Source of the DNA: Oceanirhabdus sp. W0125-5
GTDB lineage: Bacteria; Bacillota; Clostridia; Clostridiales; Clostridiaceae
Direction: 5' to 3'
Length of the DNA stretch: 64,000 nt
Assembly (NCBI RefSeq): GCF_027938815.1
Contig: NZ_CP115913.1
Coordinates: 840,001 to 904,000, forward strand
The notes under the pieces were generated by a model. It searched no databases. It was not told the DNA's origin and worked only from the letters and a program-made list of their open reading frames with translations. A program made the position numbers and the translations under genes. Positions 37,496 through 50,549 of this stretch are shown in pieces; position 1 is the stretch's first letter, and the number at the start of each line of letters is the position of its first letter.

Positions 37496-40400
37496 TTGTT
37501 TGAACTTAATAACTTTGATGCAATACAAGTAGGGTTAGCTTCACCAGAACAAATAAGAGATTGGTCTAGAGGTGAAGTAAAAAAGCCAGAAACAATAAAT
37601 TATAGAACATTAAAACCAGAAAAAGATGGACTGTTTTGTGAGAAGATTTTTGGACCACAGAAAGACTGGGAATGTCATTGTGGTAAATACAAAAGAGTTA
37701 GATATAAGGGAATTGTTTGTGATAGATGTGGTGTTGAGGTTACCAAATCTAAAGTAAGACGTGAGAGAATGGGGCATATTGAATTAGCTGCTCCAGTATC
37801 TCATATCTGGTACTTTAAAGGAATACCATCAAGAATGGGGTTAATTCTTGATATGTCACCAAGAGCGTTAGAGAAAGTTTTATATTTTGCTTCTTATATT
37901 GTAATAGATCCAAAAGAAACTCCTCTAATAAAGAAACAATTATTAAATGAAAAAGAGTATAGAGAAGCTATTGATAAGTATGGTTATGAAAGCTTTGAAG
38001 CAGGCATGGGAGCTGAATCAGTAAAAAGACTTTTAGAAGAAATTGATTTAGAATCATTAAGTGCTGAGTTAAAAGAAGGCTTAAAGACTAGTACAGGTCA
38101 GAAAAAAATAAGAACTGTTAGAAGACTGGATGTTGTTGAATCATTTAGAAAATCTATAAACAAACCAGATTGGATGATTATTGATGTTATTCCAGTTATA
38201 CCACCGGATTTAAGACCTATGGTACAATTGGATGGAGGAAGATTTGCTACATCTGACTTGAATGACTTATACAGAAGAGTTATTAATAGAAATAACAGAC
38301 TTAAAAAACTATTATCATTAGGAGCTCCTGATATAATAGTTAGAAATGAAAAGAGAATGCTTCAAGAAGCTGTTGATGCGCTTATTGATAATGGTAGAAG
38401 AGGTAGACCGGTTACTGGACCGGGGAACAGACCTTTAAAATCGTTATCTGAGATGCTTAAGGGTAAGCAAGGTAGATTTAGACAAAATCTTCTTGGAAAG
38501 CGTGTTGACTACTCAGGACGTTCTGTTATAGTTGTTGGTCCAGAGTTGAAAATGTATCAATGTGGACTTCCAAAAGGAATGGCTTTAGAATTATTTAAAC
38601 CATTCGTAATGAAGAAATTAGTTGATAAGAATATTGCACATAATATTAAGAGTGCAAAGAGAATGGTAGAAAGGGTTCAACCACAAGTTTGGGATGTATT
38701 AGAAGTGGTTATAAGAGATCATCCTGTATTACTTAACCGTGCTCCTACTCTACACAGACTTGGTATTCAAGCATTCCAACCTATATTGGTTGAAGGTAAG
38801 GCTATCAAGTTACACCCATTAGTATGTACTGCATATAATGCGGACTTCGATGGAGACCAAATGGCTGTTCACGTTCCTTTATCAGTGGAAGCGCAAGCAG
38901 AAGCTAGATTCTTAATGTTAGCAGCACATAATATTTTAAAACCTTCTGATGGAAAGCCTGTTGCTGTACCTACTCAGGATATGGTTTTAGGATCATATTA
39001 CTTAACTATCGATAAGGATGGTGCAAAGGGTGAAGGTAGATACTTCTCATCACCTGATGAAGTTATGATGGCGTATCAGAAGAAAGATATTGATATACAT
39101 GCTAAAATTAATGTATTAATGAGAGCTGAAGTAAATGGTAAAATGCATGAAGGTATAATAGAAACTACTCCAGGTAAATTAATCTTTAATGAAGCTGTAC
39201 CACAAGATCTTGGTCTAGTAGATAGAACTATACCAGGAAATGAGTTGAAGTTAGAAATAGATTTCCTAGTAAGTAAAAAGAATCTAGGAAAGATAATAGA
39301 TAAGTGTTTTGTTAAATATGGACCTACTAAAACATCAATAATGCTAGACAATATTAAAGCTACTGGATATCATTACTCTACAATAGGGGCAATAACTATT
39401 GCGGCTTCAGATATGATAGTTCCAGAGGCAAAGAAAGATTTGCTTGAAGATGCTGAAAAGACAGTAGAGAAAATTGAAAAGATGTATAGAAGAGGATTCA
39501 TATCAGCAGAAGAAAGATATGAGAGAGTAATAGAAAAATGGACTCAAACAACAGAGGATGTTGCCAATGCACTTATGGATAGTTTTGATAAATTCAATCC
39601 TATCTATATGATGGCTGACTCTGGTGCCAGAGGATCTAAGAGTCAGATTAAGCAATTAGCAGGTATGAGAGGACTTATGGCTAGTCCATCAGGTAAAATC
39701 ATCGAGTTGCCTATCAAATCGTCATTTAGAGAGGGACTTGACGTACTTGAGTACTTCCTATCTACTCACGGTGCTAGAAAGGGTAATGCCGATACAGCGT
39801 TAAAAACTGCCGATTCAGGATACTTAACTAGAAGATTGGTTGATGTAAGCCAAGATGTTATTATTAGAGAAGTGGATTGTGGAGCTGTAGAAGGTTATGA
39901 GGTTTCTCAAATAGCTGAGGGATCAGAAGTCATAGAATCGCTTCACGAGAGATTAACAGGTAGATATACTGCATCTGAGATTAAGCACCCTGAAACAGGT
40001 GAGGTTTTAGTAGAAGATAATGTATATATGGATTCAGAATTAGCACAAAAAGTTGTAGATGCTGGAATAGAGAAGGTTGAAATAAGATCTGTATTCACAT
40101 GTAAAAGTAGACACGGAGTATGTTCAAAGTGTTACGGTATGAACATGGCTACAGGAAGCAAGATTGATATTGGTGAAGCTGTTGGTATCATTGCTGCGCA
40201 ATCAATCGGTGAACCAGGAACACAGCTTACAATGAGAACCTTCCATACAGGAGGAATCGCAGGTGGAGATATCACTCAGGGTCTTCCAAGGGTTGAGGAA
40301 TTATTTGAAGCAAGAAAGCCTAAAGGATTAGCTATAGTTTCGGAAGTTAGTGGAAGTGTAAGAATTGAAGAGACTAAAAAGAAGAGAATTGTAATAGTTG

Positions 40401-41047
40401 TAACAGAAGAAGGGGAAGAGTTCAAATATGACATTCCATTTGGAGCTAGAATAAGAGTTGCCGATGGTGATAAAATTCAAGCTGGAGATACTGTTACACA
40501 AGGTTCGGTTAACCCTCATGATATTTTAAGAATTAAAGGTGTTGAAGGGGTTAAGGCGTATCTTCTTTCAGAAGTTCAAAAGGTTTATAGACTACAAGGG
40601 GTTGATATCAATGATAAACACCTTGAAGTTGTTGTAAGACAAATGACAAGAAAAGTACTGATTGAAGATGCTGGTGACAGTGAATTCTTACCAGGTGAAA
40701 AAGTTGATATTTTAGATGTTGATAACGCTAATGAGAAGATTGCCGATGAAGGTGGAGAGTTAATTGTTTACTCTAATGCTTTATTGGGTATTACAAAAGC
40801 TTCATTAGCTACTGACTCTTTCTTATCTGCAGCATCATTCCAAGAAACAACAAGAGTTCTTACTGATGCCGCAATCAAGGGTAAAATTGATCCATTAATT
40901 GGATTAAAAGAGAATGTTATCATTGGTAAACTTATACCAGCTGGTACAGGTATGATGAAATATAGAAAAATTAATATAAGCCCAGATGTAGAAGAATCAA
41001 TGGATACAACTGAAATTGAAGAAAATGGATTAGAGCTTAATTATTAA
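37496..41047 (+). CDS. rpoC: DNA-directed RNA polymerase subunit beta'
   Basis: 1183 residues. The N-terminal zinc finger [19 protein letters not shown] is near 60-78. The active-site Mg loop NADFDGDQM is near 449-457. The trigger loop/bridge helix region is in the second half (MTLRT-type segment [12 protein letters not shown]). A second zinc cluster uses [13 protein letters not shown]. It starts at TTG, 8 nt after AGGGAGG, and is the last gene of the rpoBC unit. Confidence 0.98.
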   Translation: MFELNNFDAIQVGLASPEQIRDWSRGEVKKPETINYRTLKPEKDGLFCEKIFGPQKDWECHCGKYKRVRYKGIVCDRCGVEVTKSKVRRERMGHIELAAPVSHIWYFKGIPSRMGLILDMSPRALEKVLYFASYIVIDPKETPLIKKQLLNEKEYREAIDKYGYESFEAGMGAESVKRLLEEIDLESLSAELKEGLKTSTGQKKIRTVRRLDVVESFRKSINKPDWMIIDVIPVIPPDLRPMVQLDGGRFATSDLNDLYRRVINRNNRLKKLLSLGAPDIIVRNEKRMLQEAVDALIDNGRRGRPVTGPGNRPLKSLSEMLKGKQGRFRQNLLGKRVDYSGRSVIVVGPELKMYQCGLPKGMALELFKPFVMKKLVDKNIAHNIKSAKRMVERVQPQVWDVLEVVIRDHPVLLNRAPTLHRLGIQAFQPILVEGKAIKLHPLVCTAYNADFDGDQMAVHVPLSVEAQAEARFLMLAAHNILKPSDGKPVAVPTQDMVLGSYYLTIDKDGAKGEGRYFSSPDEVMMAYQKKDIDIHAKINVLMRAEVNGKMHEGIIETTPGKLIFNEAVPQDLGLVDRTIPGNELKLEIDFLVSKKNLGKIIDKCFVKYGPTKTSIMLDNIKATGYHYSTIGAITIAASDMIVPEAKKDLLEDAEKTVEKIEKMYRRGFISAEERYERVIEKWTQTTEDVANALMDSFDKFNPIYMMADSGARGSKSQIKQLAGMRGLMASPSGKIIELPIKSSFREGLDVLEYFLSTHGARKGNADTALKTADSGYLTRRLVDVSQDVIIREVDCGAVEGYEVSQIAEGSEVIESLHERLTGRYTASEIKHPETGEVLVEDNVYMDSELAQKVVDAGIEKVEIRSVFTCKSRHGVCSKCYGMNMATGSKIDIGEAVGIIAAQSIGEPGTQLTMRTFHTGGIAGGDITQGLPRVEELFEARKPKGLAIVSEVSGSVRIEETKKKRIVIVVTEEGEEFKYDIPFGARIRVADGDKIQAGDTVTQGSVNPHDILRIKGVEGVKAYLLSEVQKVYRLQGVDINDKHLEVVVRQMTRKVLIEDAGDSEFLPGEKVDILDVDNANEKIADEGGELIVYSNALLGITKASLATDSFLSAASFQETTRVLTDAAIKGKIDPLIGLKENVIIGKLIPAGTGMMKYRKINISPDVEESMDTTEIEENGLELNY

Positions 41048-41052
41048 TGATA

Positions 41053-41081
41053 TTGACATAGTCGTTTTAAAATGTTAAAAT
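41053..41081 (+). promoter_or_regulatory. Promoter of the str operon
   Basis: Perfect TTGACA (41053-41058), 17-nt spacer, TAAAAT (41076-41081), beginning 5 nt after the rpoC stop. It would drive the L7Ae-like gene, rpsL, rpsG, fusA and possibly tuf copy 2. Confidence 0.8.
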
Positions 41082-41132
41082 ACGATTTGTGCTGAATTTC
41101 TTTAGGATAATTTTAATGGGGGATAGCTTATA

Positions 41133-41378
41133 ATGCTTGAGTTAAAGAATAATACTAAAGTTGTTGGAGTTAAACAATCATTAAAAAAAATGAATAATAA
41201 AGATTGCAGATGTTTGTGTATAGCAAAAAATGCAGAAAAAAGAGTTATTCAGCCTCTTATAGATAAGGCAAAAGATTTATCCGTTGAAATAGTATATGTA
41301 GATACTATGACGGAATTAGGTGAAATTTGTGATATAGATGTTGGAGCTGCAGCGGCATTGTTCTTAAAAGAACAATAA
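41133..41378 (+). CDS. L7Ae-family kink-turn RNA-binding protein (YbxF/L7Ae-like)
   Basis: 81 residues. The L7Ae core is visible: [26 protein letters not shown] (8-33) and [25 protein letters not shown]. In Bacillus the homologue at this position (between rpoC and rpsL) binds kink-turn RNA and associates with ribosomes, but its role is not settled. GGGGGAT site before the ATG. First gene after the str promoter. Confidence 0.92.
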   Translation: MLELKNNTKVVGVKQSLKKMNNKDCRCLCIAKNAEKRVIQPLIDKAKDLSVEIVYVDTMTELGEICDIDVGAAAALFLKEQ

Positions 41379-41430
41379 AATTAACGTAAAATTTGTAAAG
41401 ACTTTTAAAAAAGATAGAGGAGGTGCAGGA

Positions 41431-41808
41431 ATGCCAACTATAAATCAATTAGTAAGAAAAGGTAGAAAAACTACTCCTTTAAAATCTACAGCACCAGCCC
41501 TTAAAGGGTGCCCACAAAGAAGAGGAGTATGTACAGTTGTTAAAACAACTACTCCTAAGAAACCAAACTCAGCATTAAGAAAAATTGCGAGAGTTAGATT
41601 AACAAATGGTTTAGAAGTATCATCTTATATTCCAGGTGAAGGACATAACCTTCAAGAGCACAGTGTTGTTCTTATCAGAGGTGGAAGAACTAAGGACTTA
41701 CCAGGTGTAAGATATAAGATTATTAGAGGTGCGTTAGATACAGCTGGAGTAAATGATAGAAAGCAATCAAGATCTAAGTATGGAAGTAAGAGACCTAAGA
41801 AAAAATAG
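41431..41808 (+). CDS. rpsL: 30S ribosomal protein S12
   Basis: 125 residues. Starts [12 protein letters not shown]. The streptomycin-related loop [20 protein letters not shown] has the wild-type lysine. Also GCPQRRGVC, a Cys pair retained in Firmicutes S12, and [11 protein letters not shown]. It is located at the decoding centre. AGGAGGTGC site before the ATG. Confidence 0.98.
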   Translation: MPTINQLVRKGRKTTPLKSTAPALKGCPQRRGVCTVVKTTTPKKPNSALRKIARVRLTNGLEVSSYIPGEGHNLQEHSVVLIRGGRTKDLPGVRYKIIRGALDTAGVNDRKQSRSKYGSKRPKKK

Positions 41809-42496
<688 letters not shown>

Positions 42497-42517
42497 TATT
42501 AGAAAAAAATTTATAAA

Positions 42518-42553
42518 GACAAAGCTGTTTTGGTTTGCCAAGACAGTTTTGTC
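42518..42553 (+). other. 16-bp hairpin between rpsG and fusA
   Basis: GACAAAGCTGTTTTGG (42518-42533), loop TTTG, then CCAAGACAGTTTTGTC (42538-42553): 16 bp with two G-T wobbles. No T run follows (GAATTTTAATG), so it is not a standard terminator. It could be a processing or stability element. Confidence 0.6.
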
Positions 42554-42588
42554 GAATTTTAATGAACGGCGAGAGGAGGAAAAGTTAA

Positions 42589-44655
42589 GTGGCTAGAAAA
42601 GTGAAATTAGATAAATACCGTAATATTGGTATAATGGCTCACATTGATGCGGGTAAAACAACAACTACTGAGCGTGTACTGTATTATACTGGTAAAACAC
42701 ATAAAATTGGTGAGGTTCACGAAGGTGAAGCTACAATGGACTGGATGGTTCAAGAGCAAGAGAGAGGTATAACAATTACTTCTGCAGCTACAACAGCTAG
42801 CTGGAAAAATCACACAATAAACATAATTGATACACCTGGACACGTAGACTTTACAGTTGAGGTTGAGAGATCATTAAGAGTTCTTGACGGAGCTGTTGCT
42901 GTATTCTGTGCTAAAGGTGGAGTTGAGCCTCAATCTGAAACAGTATGGAGACAGGCAAATAAATATAATGTACCAAGAATGGCGTACGTTAATAAAATGG
43001 ATATTTTAGGTGCGGATTTCTTCAGAGTTGTAAGCATGATGAGAGAAAGATTAAAGTGTAATGCAGTACCTATTCAATTACCAATAGGTAAAGAAGATAA
43101 CTTAACAGGAATCATTGATCTTGTTACAAACAAAGCTAAGATCTACAAAGATGACTTAGGAAAAGAAATAGAAGAAGTAGAAATTCCTGCAGATATGCAA
43201 GAATTAGCTGAAGAGTATAGAGGGGCATTAATTGAGTCAGTTGCTGAACTAGATGAAGAGTTAATGATGAAATACCTAGATGGAGAAGAATTAACTCTTG
43301 AAGAGTTAAAGTCTACTTTAAGAAAAGGTGTTATAGCTAATGAAATAGTTCCAGTAGTATGTGGTTCATCATACAAGAATAAAGGTGTTCAAATGATGAT
43401 CGATGCTGTTGTTGATTACATGCCATCACCATTAGATATTAAAGCTATAGAAGGTGTAGACACTAATACTAATGAAGAAACTACAAGACCAGCAGATGAT
43501 GATGCTCCTTTAGCAGCATTAGCATTTAAAATTGCTACTGATCCATTCGTTGGTAAGTTAGCGTTTACAAGAGTTTACTCAGGTGTTATGAAGAGTGGAA
43601 GCTATGTTCTTAACGCTAACAAAGGTAAGAAGGAAAGAATTGGTAGATTGTATAAGATGCACTCTAACCATAGAGAAGAAGTTGAAGAGTTTAGAGCTGG
43701 AGACTTAGGTGCAATAGTAGGATTAAAGAACACAATTACTGGTGAGACTTTATGTGATGAAAATCACCCTGTTATACTTGAAAGTATGGAATTCCCAGAG
43801 CCAGTTATATCTGTTGCTATTGAGCCAAAAACAAAAGCTGGTATGGATAAGATGAGTATGTCTCTTATCAAACTTGCTGAAGAGGATCCAACATTCAAAA
43901 CTTACACTAACCAAGAAACTGGTCAAACAATCATCGCTGGTATGGGTGAGCTTCACTTAGAAATCATCGTTGATAGATTACAAAGAGAATTCAAAGTTGA
44001 GTGTAACGTTGGTGCTCCACAAGTTGCTTACAAAGAGACAATTGGCCAACAAGTTAAGGCTGAAGGTAAGTTTGTAAGACAATCTGGTGGACGTGGTCAA
44101 TACGGACACTGCTGGATTGAGTTAATCCCGACTGAGGGTGAATATGAATTTGAAAACGCTATCGTAGGAGGAGTTATTCCAAGAGAGTATGTTCCTGCTG
44201 TTGATAAAGGTATTCAAGAAGCTTCACAAGCTGGTATTATTGCTGGTTTCCCAGTTATTAACTTTAAAGCTAGATGTTTCGATGGATCTTACCATGATGT
44301 TGACTCTAACGAGATGGCATTTAAAGTTGCAGGATCTATGGCGTTTAAGAATGCTATGGCTAAAGCTGGAGCAACATTACTTGAGCCTATCATGAAGGTT
44401 GAAGTAACTATGCCAGAAGAGTACATGGGAGATGTTATGGGTGACATTAACTCAAGAAGAGGAAGAATTGAGGGAATGGAGCCACAGAACGGAGCTCAAG
44501 TTATTAAAGCTATGGTACCTCTTTCAGAGATGTTCGGTTATGCTACAACATTAAGATCTAGAACTCAAGGTAGAGGAAACTACAGCATGGAGTTCGCTGC
44601 TTATGAGAAAGTGCCAAAGAGCATTCAAGAAGAAGTATCAGGTAAAAATAAATAA
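42589..44655 (+). CDS. fusA: Elongation factor G (canonical translocase)
   Basis: 688 residues. G1 [10 protein letters not shown] (17-24 region), G2 [12 protein letters not shown]3 DTPGHVDF with the catalytic His, G4 NKMD. Domain IV carries the [14 protein letters not shown] and [12 protein letters not shown] segments. It moves tRNA-mRNA after each peptide bond and acts in ribosome recycling. Starts at GTG after GAGAGGAGG. Contrast with the divergent paralogue at 2782-4866. Confidence 0.98.
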   Translation: MARKVKLDKYRNIGIMAHIDAGKTTTTERVLYYTGKTHKIGEVHEGEATMDWMVQEQERGITITSAATTASWKNHTINIIDTPGHVDFTVEVERSLRVLDGAVAVFCAKGGVEPQSETVWRQANKYNVPRMAYVNKMDILGADFFRVVSMMRERLKCNAVPIQLPIGKEDNLTGIIDLVTNKAKIYKDDLGKEIEEVEIPADMQELAEEYRGALIESVAELDEELMMKYLDGEELTLEELKSTLRKGVIANEIVPVVCGSSYKNKGVQMMIDAVVDYMPSPLDIKAIEGVDTNTNEETTRPADDDAPLAALAFKIATDPFVGKLAFTRVYSGVMKSGSYVLNANKGKKERIGRLYKMHSNHREEVEEFRAGDLGAIVGLKNTITGETLCDENHPVILESMEFPEPVISVAIEPKTKAGMDKMSMSLIKLAEEDPTFKTYTNQETGQTIIAGMGELHLEIIVDRLQREFKVECNVGAPQVAYKETIGQQVKAEGKFVRQSGGRGQYGHCWIELIPTEGEYEFENAIVGGVIPREYVPAVDKGIQEASQAGIIAGFPVINFKARCFDGSYHDVDSNEMAFKVAGSMAFKNAMAKAGATLLEPIMKVEVTMPEEYMGDVMGDINSRRGRIEGMEPQNGAQVIKAMVPLSEMFGYATTLRSRTQGRGNYSMEFAAYEKVPKSIQEEVSGKNK

Positions 44656-44737
44656 TAATTATTTTTAATTTATAGCAAGTAATAAATTAGTATTTATTTT
44701 ATAAATAAAACAAGTTAGTTTTAAGGAGGAATAAAAA

Positions 44738-45919
44738 ATGGCTAAGGCAAAATTTGAAAGAAGTAAGCCACACGTAAATATAGGAACAATCGGTCACGTT
44801 GACCACGGTAAGACTACAACTACAGCAGCTATCACAATGACATTAGCAAAAGCTGGTGGAGCAGAAGTAATGAACTATGACGAAATAGATAAAGCTCCAG
44901 AAGAAAAAGAAAGAGGAATCACAATCAACACTGCACACGTAGAGTATGAGACTGAGAACAGACACTACGCTCACGTTGACTGTCCAGGACACGCTGACTA
45001 CGTTAAGAACATGATCACAGGAGCAGCTCAAATGGATGGAGCTATCTTAGTAGTATCTGCTGCAGATGGTCCAATGCCACAAACAAGAGAGCACATTCTT
45101 CTTGCATCAAGAGTAGGTGTTGAGCACATCGTAGTATTCTTAAACAAAGCTGACCAAGTTGATGACGAAGAGTTATTAGAGTTAGTAGAAATGGAAGTAA
45201 GAGAATTATTAAGCGAATACGGATTTGACGGAGACGAATGTCCAGTAGTAAGCGGATCATCATTAATGGCAATCGAAAAAGGTGAAGATCAATGTATCTT
45301 AGACCTAATGGCTGCAGTTGACGAGTGGATCCCAACTCCAGAGAGAGATACAGATAAGACTTTCTTAATGCCTATCGAGGACGTATTCACAATCACTGGT
45401 AGAGGAACAGTTGTTACTGGAAGAGTTGAAAGAGGAATTGTTAACACTGGTGACGAATTAGAAATCGTTGGTATTAAAGAAGAGAAAATGAAGACAGTAT
45501 GTACTGGAGTAGAGATGTTCAGAAAGATCCTAGACCAAGCAATGGCTGGAGATAACATCGGAGCATTATTAAGAGGTGTTCAAAGAGCAGAAGTACAAAG
45601 AGGGCAAGTATTATGTAAGCCTGGTACAGTAAACCCACACATGAAGTTCGTAGGTCAAGTTTACGTACTTAAAAAAGAAGAGGGTGGAAGACACACTCCA
45701 TTCTTCAACGGATATAGACCACAGTTCTACTTCAGAACTACAGACGTTACTGGTACTGCTAACCTTCCAGAAGGAATGGAAATGGTAATGCCAGGAGACC
45801 ACATTGACATGAACGTTGAGTTAATCACTCCAATCGCTATGGAAGAAGGATTAAGATTCGCGATCAGAGAAGGTGGAAGAACAGTAGGTTCTGGTGTTGT
45901 TACTAGCATCATCGAGTAA
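44738..45919 (+). CDS. tuf: Elongation factor Tu, copy 2
   Basis: 393 residues, identical in protein sequence to copy 1 at 28769-29950. I see three silent DNA differences, at the codons for Lys5, Thr35 and an early Asn, and near-identical ribosome-binding regions (AGGAGGAATAAAAA versus AGGAGGAGTAAAAA). The similarity stops within about 10 nt after the stop codon. Same GTPase motifs ([20 protein letters not shown]). This is the str-operon copy, last gene of rpsL-rpsG-fusA-tuf. Confidence 0.98.
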   Translation: MAKAKFERSKPHVNIGTIGHVDHGKTTTTAAITMTLAKAGGAEVMNYDEIDKAPEEKERGITINTAHVEYETENRHYAHVDCPGHADYVKNMITGAAQMDGAILVVSAADGPMPQTREHILLASRVGVEHIVVFLNKADQVDDEELLELVEMEVRELLSEYGFDGDECPVVSGSSLMAIEKGEDQCILDLMAAVDEWIPTPERDTDKTFLMPIEDVFTITGRGTVVTGRVERGIVNTGDELEIVGIKEEKMKTVCTGVEMFRKILDQAMAGDNIGALLRGVQRAEVQRGQVLCKPGTVNPHMKFVGQVYVLKKEEGGRHTPFFNGYRPQFYFRTTDVTGTANLPEGMEMVMPGDHIDMNVELITPIAMEEGLRFAIREGGRTVGSGVVTSIIE

Positions 45920-45939
45920 TAACTAAGTTTTTGTTGATT

Positions 45940-45978
45940 AATCATGCGGGGTAGGAATATTCCTACTCTCATGATTTT
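45940..45978 (+). terminator. Terminator of the str operon
   Basis: Stem AATCATG / CATGATT continuing as GGGTAGGA / TCCTACTC across a small CG bulge, loop ATAT, then TTT. It ends transcription after tuf copy 2. Confidence 0.8.
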
Positions 45979-46064
45979 CTGTAAAAAATAAATTGTTGTG
46001 GAATAATAAAAGAAAATTACCAATAATATTATAGTTTAAATTAAAAAAAATGAGTAAAAAACTC

Positions 46065-46093
46065 TTGTAAAAGAATCTAATGTATAGTATACT
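46065..46093 (+). promoter_or_regulatory. Promoter of the S10-spc-alpha ribosomal protein supercluster
   Basis: TTGTAA (46065-46070), 17-nt spacer, TATACT (46088-46093). It gives an mRNA with a long 5' leader before rpsJ. No further strong terminator is visible until after rplQ. Confidence 0.7.
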
Positions 46094-46099
46094 ATAGAA

Positions 46100-46286
46100 G
46101 TTGTTAAGTCGGGAGTTTGTTACGAATGCTTAAAAATGTTGAATTTAAGCTAATTATAGGTGATGAGCCTTGGTTAAGAAGGCATTAAAATAACATATAT
46201 TATATGTTTTAAATCATGCAACACGTGGAACAGTTTACAGATGTAAAATTCAAATGTAAAGGTCAAGCAAAGGAGGGAAATGTACG
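46100..46286 (+). promoter_or_regulatory. Long 5' leader of rpsJ
   Basis: About 185 nt of non-coding leader, with a palindromic AACATATATTATATGTTTT stretch near 46192-46211. It ends in an AAAGGAGGG site. The S10 operon leader is the L4 target in E. coli, but that structure is not conserved in clostridia as far as I know, and I could not assign a family. Confidence 0.4.
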
Positions 46287-46595
46287 ATGGCAACTCAAAA
46301 AATCAGAATCAGATTAAAGGCTTTTGATCATAGTCTACTAGATACTTCTGCTGCAAAGATAGTGGAAACAGCTAAAAGCACAGGAGCTGAAGTAGCAGGT
46401 CCAGTACCTCTACCAACAGAAAAAGATATAGTTACTATCTTAAGAGCGCCACATAAGTATAAGGATTCTAGAGAGCAGTTTGAAATAAGAACTCACAAGA
46501 GACTTATTGATATAATAAGCCCATCTCAGAAGACAGTTGATTCTCTAATGAGAATAGATTTACCAGCGGGTGTGGATATCGAGATAAAGCTATAA
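46287..46595 (+). CDS. rpsJ: 30S ribosomal protein S10
   Basis: 102 residues. [19 protein letters not shown] start, GPVPLPT loop (the NusE/NusB-binding face), THKRLIDI near 72-79. It belongs to the 30S head and, as NusE, also to antitermination complexes. AAAGGAGGG site. First gene of the S10 operon. Confidence 0.98.
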   Translation: MATQKIRIRLKAFDHSLLDTSAAKIVETAKSTGAEVAGPVPLPTEKDIVTILRAPHKYKDSREQFEIRTHKRLIDIISPSQKTVDSLMRIDLPAGVDIEIKL

Positions 46596-46658
46596 TCTAT
46601 CTAGATATTATGATTGCAAGAATTGTGATCCGCTAATAAAAATAGGAGGTGTTATAGC

Positions 46659-47288
46659 ATGAAAAAGGCTATATTAGGAAGAAAAATTGGTATGACACAA
46701 ATTTTCGATGAAAATGGAAATGTTGTTCCAGTAACGGTTGTTAAATGTGAACCATCAGTAGTGATTGGTAAAAAAGAAATAGAGAAAGATGGATACGAGT
46801 CATTAGTAGTAGGATTCGAGAACATCAGAGAAAAGTTAGTAAATAGCCCAAGAATGGGTCAATTTAAAAAAGCTGGAGTAACTCCTAAGAGATTCATTAA
46901 AGAGTTCAAGTTAGAAGATATGTCTGCTTTTGAAATTGGAACAGAGATAAAAGTTGATGCTTTTGAAGCTGGAGAAAAAGTAGATGTTACAGGAACTTCT
47001 AAAGGTAAAGGATTCCAAGGGGTAATTAAGAGATGGAATTTCTCAATCGGACCTAAGAGTCACGGTTCTAAATTCAAGAGAGCACCTGGATCACAGGGAG
47101 CTGCATCTGACCCTTCAAGAACTTTCAAAAATAGAAAAATGCCTGGACACATGGGTAATGTTAAGAGAACTGTTATGAATCTTGAAGTTGTTAAGGTTAT
47201 GCCAGAACAAGATATAATCCTAATCAAAGGTGGAGTACCAGGGCCAAGAAAAGGATTACTATTCATAAAAGATACTGTTAAAAGATAA
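46659..47288 (+). CDS. rplC: 50S ribosomal protein L3
   Basis: 209 residues. Starts [20 protein letters not shown]. The central loop [17 protein letters not shown] and [15 protein letters not shown] reach towards the peptidyl-transferase centre. Also [13 protein letters not shown] segment [13 protein letters not shown]. It nucleates 50S assembly. ATAGGAGGTG site; 30 nt before rplD. Confidence 0.98.
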   Translation: MKKAILGRKIGMTQIFDENGNVVPVTVVKCEPSVVIGKKEIEKDGYESLVVGFENIREKLVNSPRMGQFKKAGVTPKRFIKEFKLEDMSAFEIGTEIKVDAFEAGEKVDVTGTSKGKGFQGVIKRWNFSIGPKSHGSKFKRAPGSQGAASDPSRTFKNRKMPGHMGNVKRTVMNLEVVKVMPEQDIILIKGGVPGPRKGLLFIKDTVKR

Positions 47289-47317
47289 AAAACTTCTAAG
47301 AGAAAGGAGGAAGTGTT

Positions 47318-47938
47318 ATGCCAAGCGTAGCTGTTTATGATAGATTAGCTAAAAAAGTTGGAGAAATAGAATTATCAGATAAAGTGTTCGGTGTTGAGGT
47401 TAACAAAGATGTTATGCATCAAGTAGTTGTTGCACAACTTGCTAACAAGAGACAAGGAACTCAAAGTGCAAAAACTAGATCTGAAGTTCGTGGTGGTGGA
47501 AGAAAGCCATGGAGACAAAAAGGAACTGGTAATGCAAGACAAGGTTCGATAAGAGCTGCTCAATGGATAAAAGGTGGAGTTGTATTCGCACCAAAGCCAA
47601 GAAGTTACAGACAGAACGTTCTTAAGAAAGTAAGAAGATTAGCTATTACAAGTGCTTTATCTTCAAAAGTACTTGACAATAACGTAATTGTTTTAGATAG
47701 CTTAAGCTTAGAAGCTCCTAAGACAAAAGAAATGGTTAACACAATTAATGCATTTGAAGCAAAGAAAACATTAATTGTTGTTACTGAAGGTAACGAAAAT
47801 GTATACAAATCAGCTAGAAACATTCCAGGAGTTCAAGTAATCCCTGTAAATAATATCAATGTGTATGACATTCTTAAGTATGAAAACTTCATGATTACTA
47901 AAGATGCTGTAGCTAAGATTGAGGAGGTGTATGCATAA
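47318..47938 (+). CDS. rplD: 50S ribosomal protein L4
   Basis: 206 residues. The long rRNA-penetrating loop [36 protein letters not shown] (about 49-84) lines the exit tunnel and carries macrolide-resistance positions. The globular part shows [12 protein letters not shown]. It overlaps the rplW start by one base (TAATG), giving coupling. Confidence 0.98.
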   Translation: MPSVAVYDRLAKKVGEIELSDKVFGVEVNKDVMHQVVVAQLANKRQGTQSAKTRSEVRGGGRKPWRQKGTGNARQGSIRAAQWIKGGVVFAPKPRSYRQNVLKKVRRLAITSALSSKVLDNNVIVLDSLSLEAPKTKEMVNTINAFEAKKTLIVVTEGNENVYKSARNIPGVQVIPVNNINVYDILKYENFMITKDAVAKIEEVYA

Positions 47939-48237
47939 TGAAGATGACAAGTTACGATATAATTAGAAGACCAGTTGTCACTGAAAAAAGTATGACTGCT
48001 ATGGCAGACAGAAAGTACACCTTCATTGTTGACATCAAAGCTAACAAATCTCAAATCAAGAGAGCTGTAGAAGAAGTTTTTGGTGTTGAAGTTGAAGAGG
48101 TTAAAACAATAAGATATAATGGTAAGCCAAAAAGACAAGGGCATCACATCGGTAAAAGAGCTGATTACAAGAAAGCAGTAGTTAAGCTTTCAGAGAATAG
48201 TAAAGGCATCGAATTCTTCGAAGGTATGATGCAATAA
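47938..48237 (+). CDS. rplW: 50S ribosomal protein L23
   Basis: 99 residues. Signature segments [23 protein letters not shown] and [20 protein letters not shown]. It sits at the tunnel exit and docks trigger factor and SRP. The ATG overlaps the rplD stop; GAGGAGGTG lies in the end of rplD. A second in-frame ATG at 47944 is possible. Confidence 0.97.
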   Translation: MKMTSYDIIRRPVVTEKSMTAMADRKYTFIVDIKANKSQIKRAVEEVFGVEVEEVKTIRYNGKPKRQGHHIGKRADYKKAVVKLSENSKGIEFFEGMMQ

Positions 48238-48290
48238 AATAAGCCTATATTGGTGGTAAGCCAGAGAAGCTGATAGGGAGGGAAATGGAT

Positions 48291-49118
48291 ATGGCAGTTA
48301 AAACTTTTAAGCCTACTACTCCTTCAAGAAGAAATATGACTATGGCTACATTCCAAGAGATTACGACTGATAAGCCAGAAAAGTCACTTCTTGTTGCGTT
48401 AAAGAAAAATGGTGGTAGAAATGCTAACGGTAGAATAACAGTTCGTCATCGTGGTGGCGGAGCTAAAAGAAAATATAGAATTATCGATTTCAAGAGAAAT
48501 AAAGATGGTATTCCAGCAAAAGTTGCTAGTATCGAATACGATCCAAACAGAACAGCGTATATTGCGTTATTAATATATGCTGATGGTGAGAAGAGATACA
48601 TCATCGCACCTCAAGGAATCACAGTTGGAACAGAAATTTTATCTGGACCAGAAGCAGATATCAAGCCAGGAAATGCTTTACAATTAAAAGACATCCCAGT
48701 TGGTACAGTAATTCATAACATTGAAATGAAAGCTGGAAAAGGTGCTCAAATTGTAAGATCTGCTGGAACATCTGCTCAATTAATGGCTAAAGAAGGAAAT
48801 TATGCTTCATTAAGATTACCATCTGGTGAGGTAAGAAAAGTTAGAATCGAGTGTAAAGCTACTATTGGAACAGTTTCTAACCCTACTAACGATATCGTGA
48901 AAATCGGTAAAGCTGGTAGAAAGAGACACATGGGTAGAAGACCTCACGTTAGAGGATCTGTAATGAACCCTTGCGATCACCCACATGGTGGAGGAGAAGG
49001 TAAATCTCCAATAGGAAGACCAGGACCAGTTACTCCTTGGGGTAAACCAACACTTGGTTACAAAACTAGAAAGAACAATAAAGCTTCTGATAAGTACATT
49101 GTTAAGAAGAGAAAATAG
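48291..49118 (+). CDS. rplB: 50S ribosomal protein L2
   Basis: 275 residues starting [14 protein letters not shown] at ATG 48291, 8 nt after GGGAGGG; the ATG at 48285 is too close to that site. Core motifs are [14 protein letters not shown], ANAMxxGKG-type [19 protein letters not shown] and the C-terminal [24 protein letters not shown]. The conserved His in [11 protein letters not shown] is present. It is close to the peptidyl-transferase centre. Confidence 0.97.
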   Translation: MAVKTFKPTTPSRRNMTMATFQEITTDKPEKSLLVALKKNGGRNANGRITVRHRGGGAKRKYRIIDFKRNKDGIPAKVASIEYDPNRTAYIALLIYADGEKRYIIAPQGITVGTEILSGPEADIKPGNALQLKDIPVGTVIHNIEMKAGKGAQIVRSAGTSAQLMAKEGNYASLRLPSGEVRKVRIECKATIGTVSNPTNDIVKIGKAGRKRHMGRRPHVRGSVMNPCDHPHGGGEGKSPIGRPGPVTPWGKPTLGYKTRKNNKASDKYIVKKRK

Positions 49119-49177
49119 AAGAAGAGAATTGAAACATTCTCTTCACTTATCCTAAAGTAAGGAAAGGAGGATATGTA

Positions 49178-49459
49178 ATGGGAAGATCAATTAAAAAAGG
49201 CCCTTTCGTTCAAGAAAGATTATTAAGTAGAATATTAGAAATGAATAAAGCTGGTGAAAAGAAAGTTGTTAAAACTTGGTCTAGAAGTTCGACTATATTC
49301 CCTCAAATGGTTGGTCATACTATAGCTGTTCACGATGGTAGAAAGCACGTGCCAGTATACGTTTTAGAAGATATGGTAGGACATAAACTTGGGGAGTTTG
49401 CTCCAACAAGAACTTACAAAGGACATATCAAGAAAGAGAAAAAATCAAAAGCTAGATAA
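49178..49459 (+). CDS. rpsS: 30S ribosomal protein S19
   Basis: 93 residues. [16 protein letters not shown] start, [30 protein letters not shown] and [11 protein letters not shown] are typical. It binds 16S rRNA in the head with S13. AAAGGAGG site. Confidence 0.98.
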   Translation: MGRSIKKGPFVQERLLSRILEMNKAGEKKVVKTWSRSSTIFPQMVGHTIAVHDGRKHVPVYVLEDMVGHKLGEFAPTRTYKGHIKKEKKSKAR

Positions 49460-49479
49460 TCCAGAAAGGAGGGAATAAC

Positions 49480-49818
49480 ATGAACGGAGTTAAAGCTACT
49501 GCTAAATACGTAAGAGTTTCCTCAACTAAAGCAAGTATCGTTTTAGATTTAATTAGAGGTAAGAATGTAAATGAAGCATCTGCAATTTTAGAATATACTC
49601 CTAGAAAAGCTGCTGATGAGATTAAAAAAGTTTTAAAGTCAGCTGTTGCTAATGCGGAGAATAACCACGAATTAGATGTAAATAGATTATTTGTTGCTGA
49701 AGCATATGTAGGTCAGGGACCAACACTAAAGAGATTCAGACCACGTGCTCAGGGTAGAGGTTATAGAATCCTTAAGAGAACAAGTCATATTACTTTAGTA
49801 GTAAAAGAAAGAAACTAA
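49480..49818 (+). CDS. rplV: 50S ribosomal protein L22
   Basis: 112 residues. [23 protein letters not shown] at the N-terminus and the tunnel hairpin [25 protein letters not shown] at the C-terminus, where macrolide contacts lie. AAAGGAGGG site; 18 nt before rpsC. Confidence 0.98.
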   Translation: MNGVKATAKYVRVSSTKASIVLDLIRGKNVNEASAILEYTPRKAADEIKKVLKSAVANAENNHELDVNRLFVAEAYVGQGPTLKRFRPRAQGRGYRILKRTSHITLVVKERN

Positions 49819-49836
49819 TAAAGGAGGGAAAAAAGA

Positions 49837-50505
49837 GTGGGTCAAAAAGTTAATCCTCATGGTTTAAGAGTTGGCGTTATCAAAGACTGGGACGCTAAAT
49901 GGTATGCCGATAAGAAAAATTTTGCTGATTACCTAATGGAAGATGTTGAGTTAAGAAAGTTTATTAAAAACAAACATAAAAATGCAGGAATTTCTAAGAT
50001 AGAAGTAGAAAGAGCTGCCAAAAAAGTTAAACTTAACATATACACAGCTAAGCCAGGAATGGTAATAGGTAAAGGTGGAGCTGGTATCGAAGCTCTAAAA
50101 CAAGAAATTAAGAAGAATATCTTAAAGAATAATAAGAAAAACTTATTAATAAATATTGTTGAAGTTAAGCAATCTGAGAAAGATGCTCAATTAGTTGCTG
50201 AGAATATAGCACTTCAGTTAGAAAAGAGAATTTCATTCAGAAGAGCTATGAAGCAATGTATTCAAAGAGCAATGAAGTCAGGCGTAAAAGGTATAAAAAC
50301 TGCTTGTGCTGGTAGACTAGGCGGAGCGGAAATCGCTAGAACTGAACAATACAACGAAGGAACTATTCCACTACAAACTTTAAGAGCAGATATCGATTAT
50401 GGATTTGCTGAAGCAGATACAATCTACGGTAAGATTGGTGTAAAAGTTTGGATATACAAAGGTGAGGTTCTTCCAGTTGTTAAAAGCGAGAAAAAAAGAG
50501 CTTAG
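49837..50505 (+). CDS. rpsC: 30S ribosomal protein S3
   Basis: 222 residues starting at GTG ([28 protein letters not shown]). The KH domain has [17 protein letters not shown] near 76. C-terminal half includes [31 protein letters not shown]. It lines the mRNA entry tunnel. AAGGAGGG site. Confidence 0.98.
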   Translation: MGQKVNPHGLRVGVIKDWDAKWYADKKNFADYLMEDVELRKFIKNKHKNAGISKIEVERAAKKVKLNIYTAKPGMVIGKGGAGIEALKQEIKKNILKNNKKNLLINIVEVKQSEKDAQLVAENIALQLEKRISFRRAMKQCIQRAMKSGVKGIKTACAGRLGGAEIARTEQYNEGTIPLQTLRADIDYGFAEADTIYGKIGVKVWIYKGEVLPVVKSEKKRA

Positions 50506-50549
50506 TTGGTAAAATAGAGCCGGATTGCTAAGGAAGGAGGAAAAGCAAA

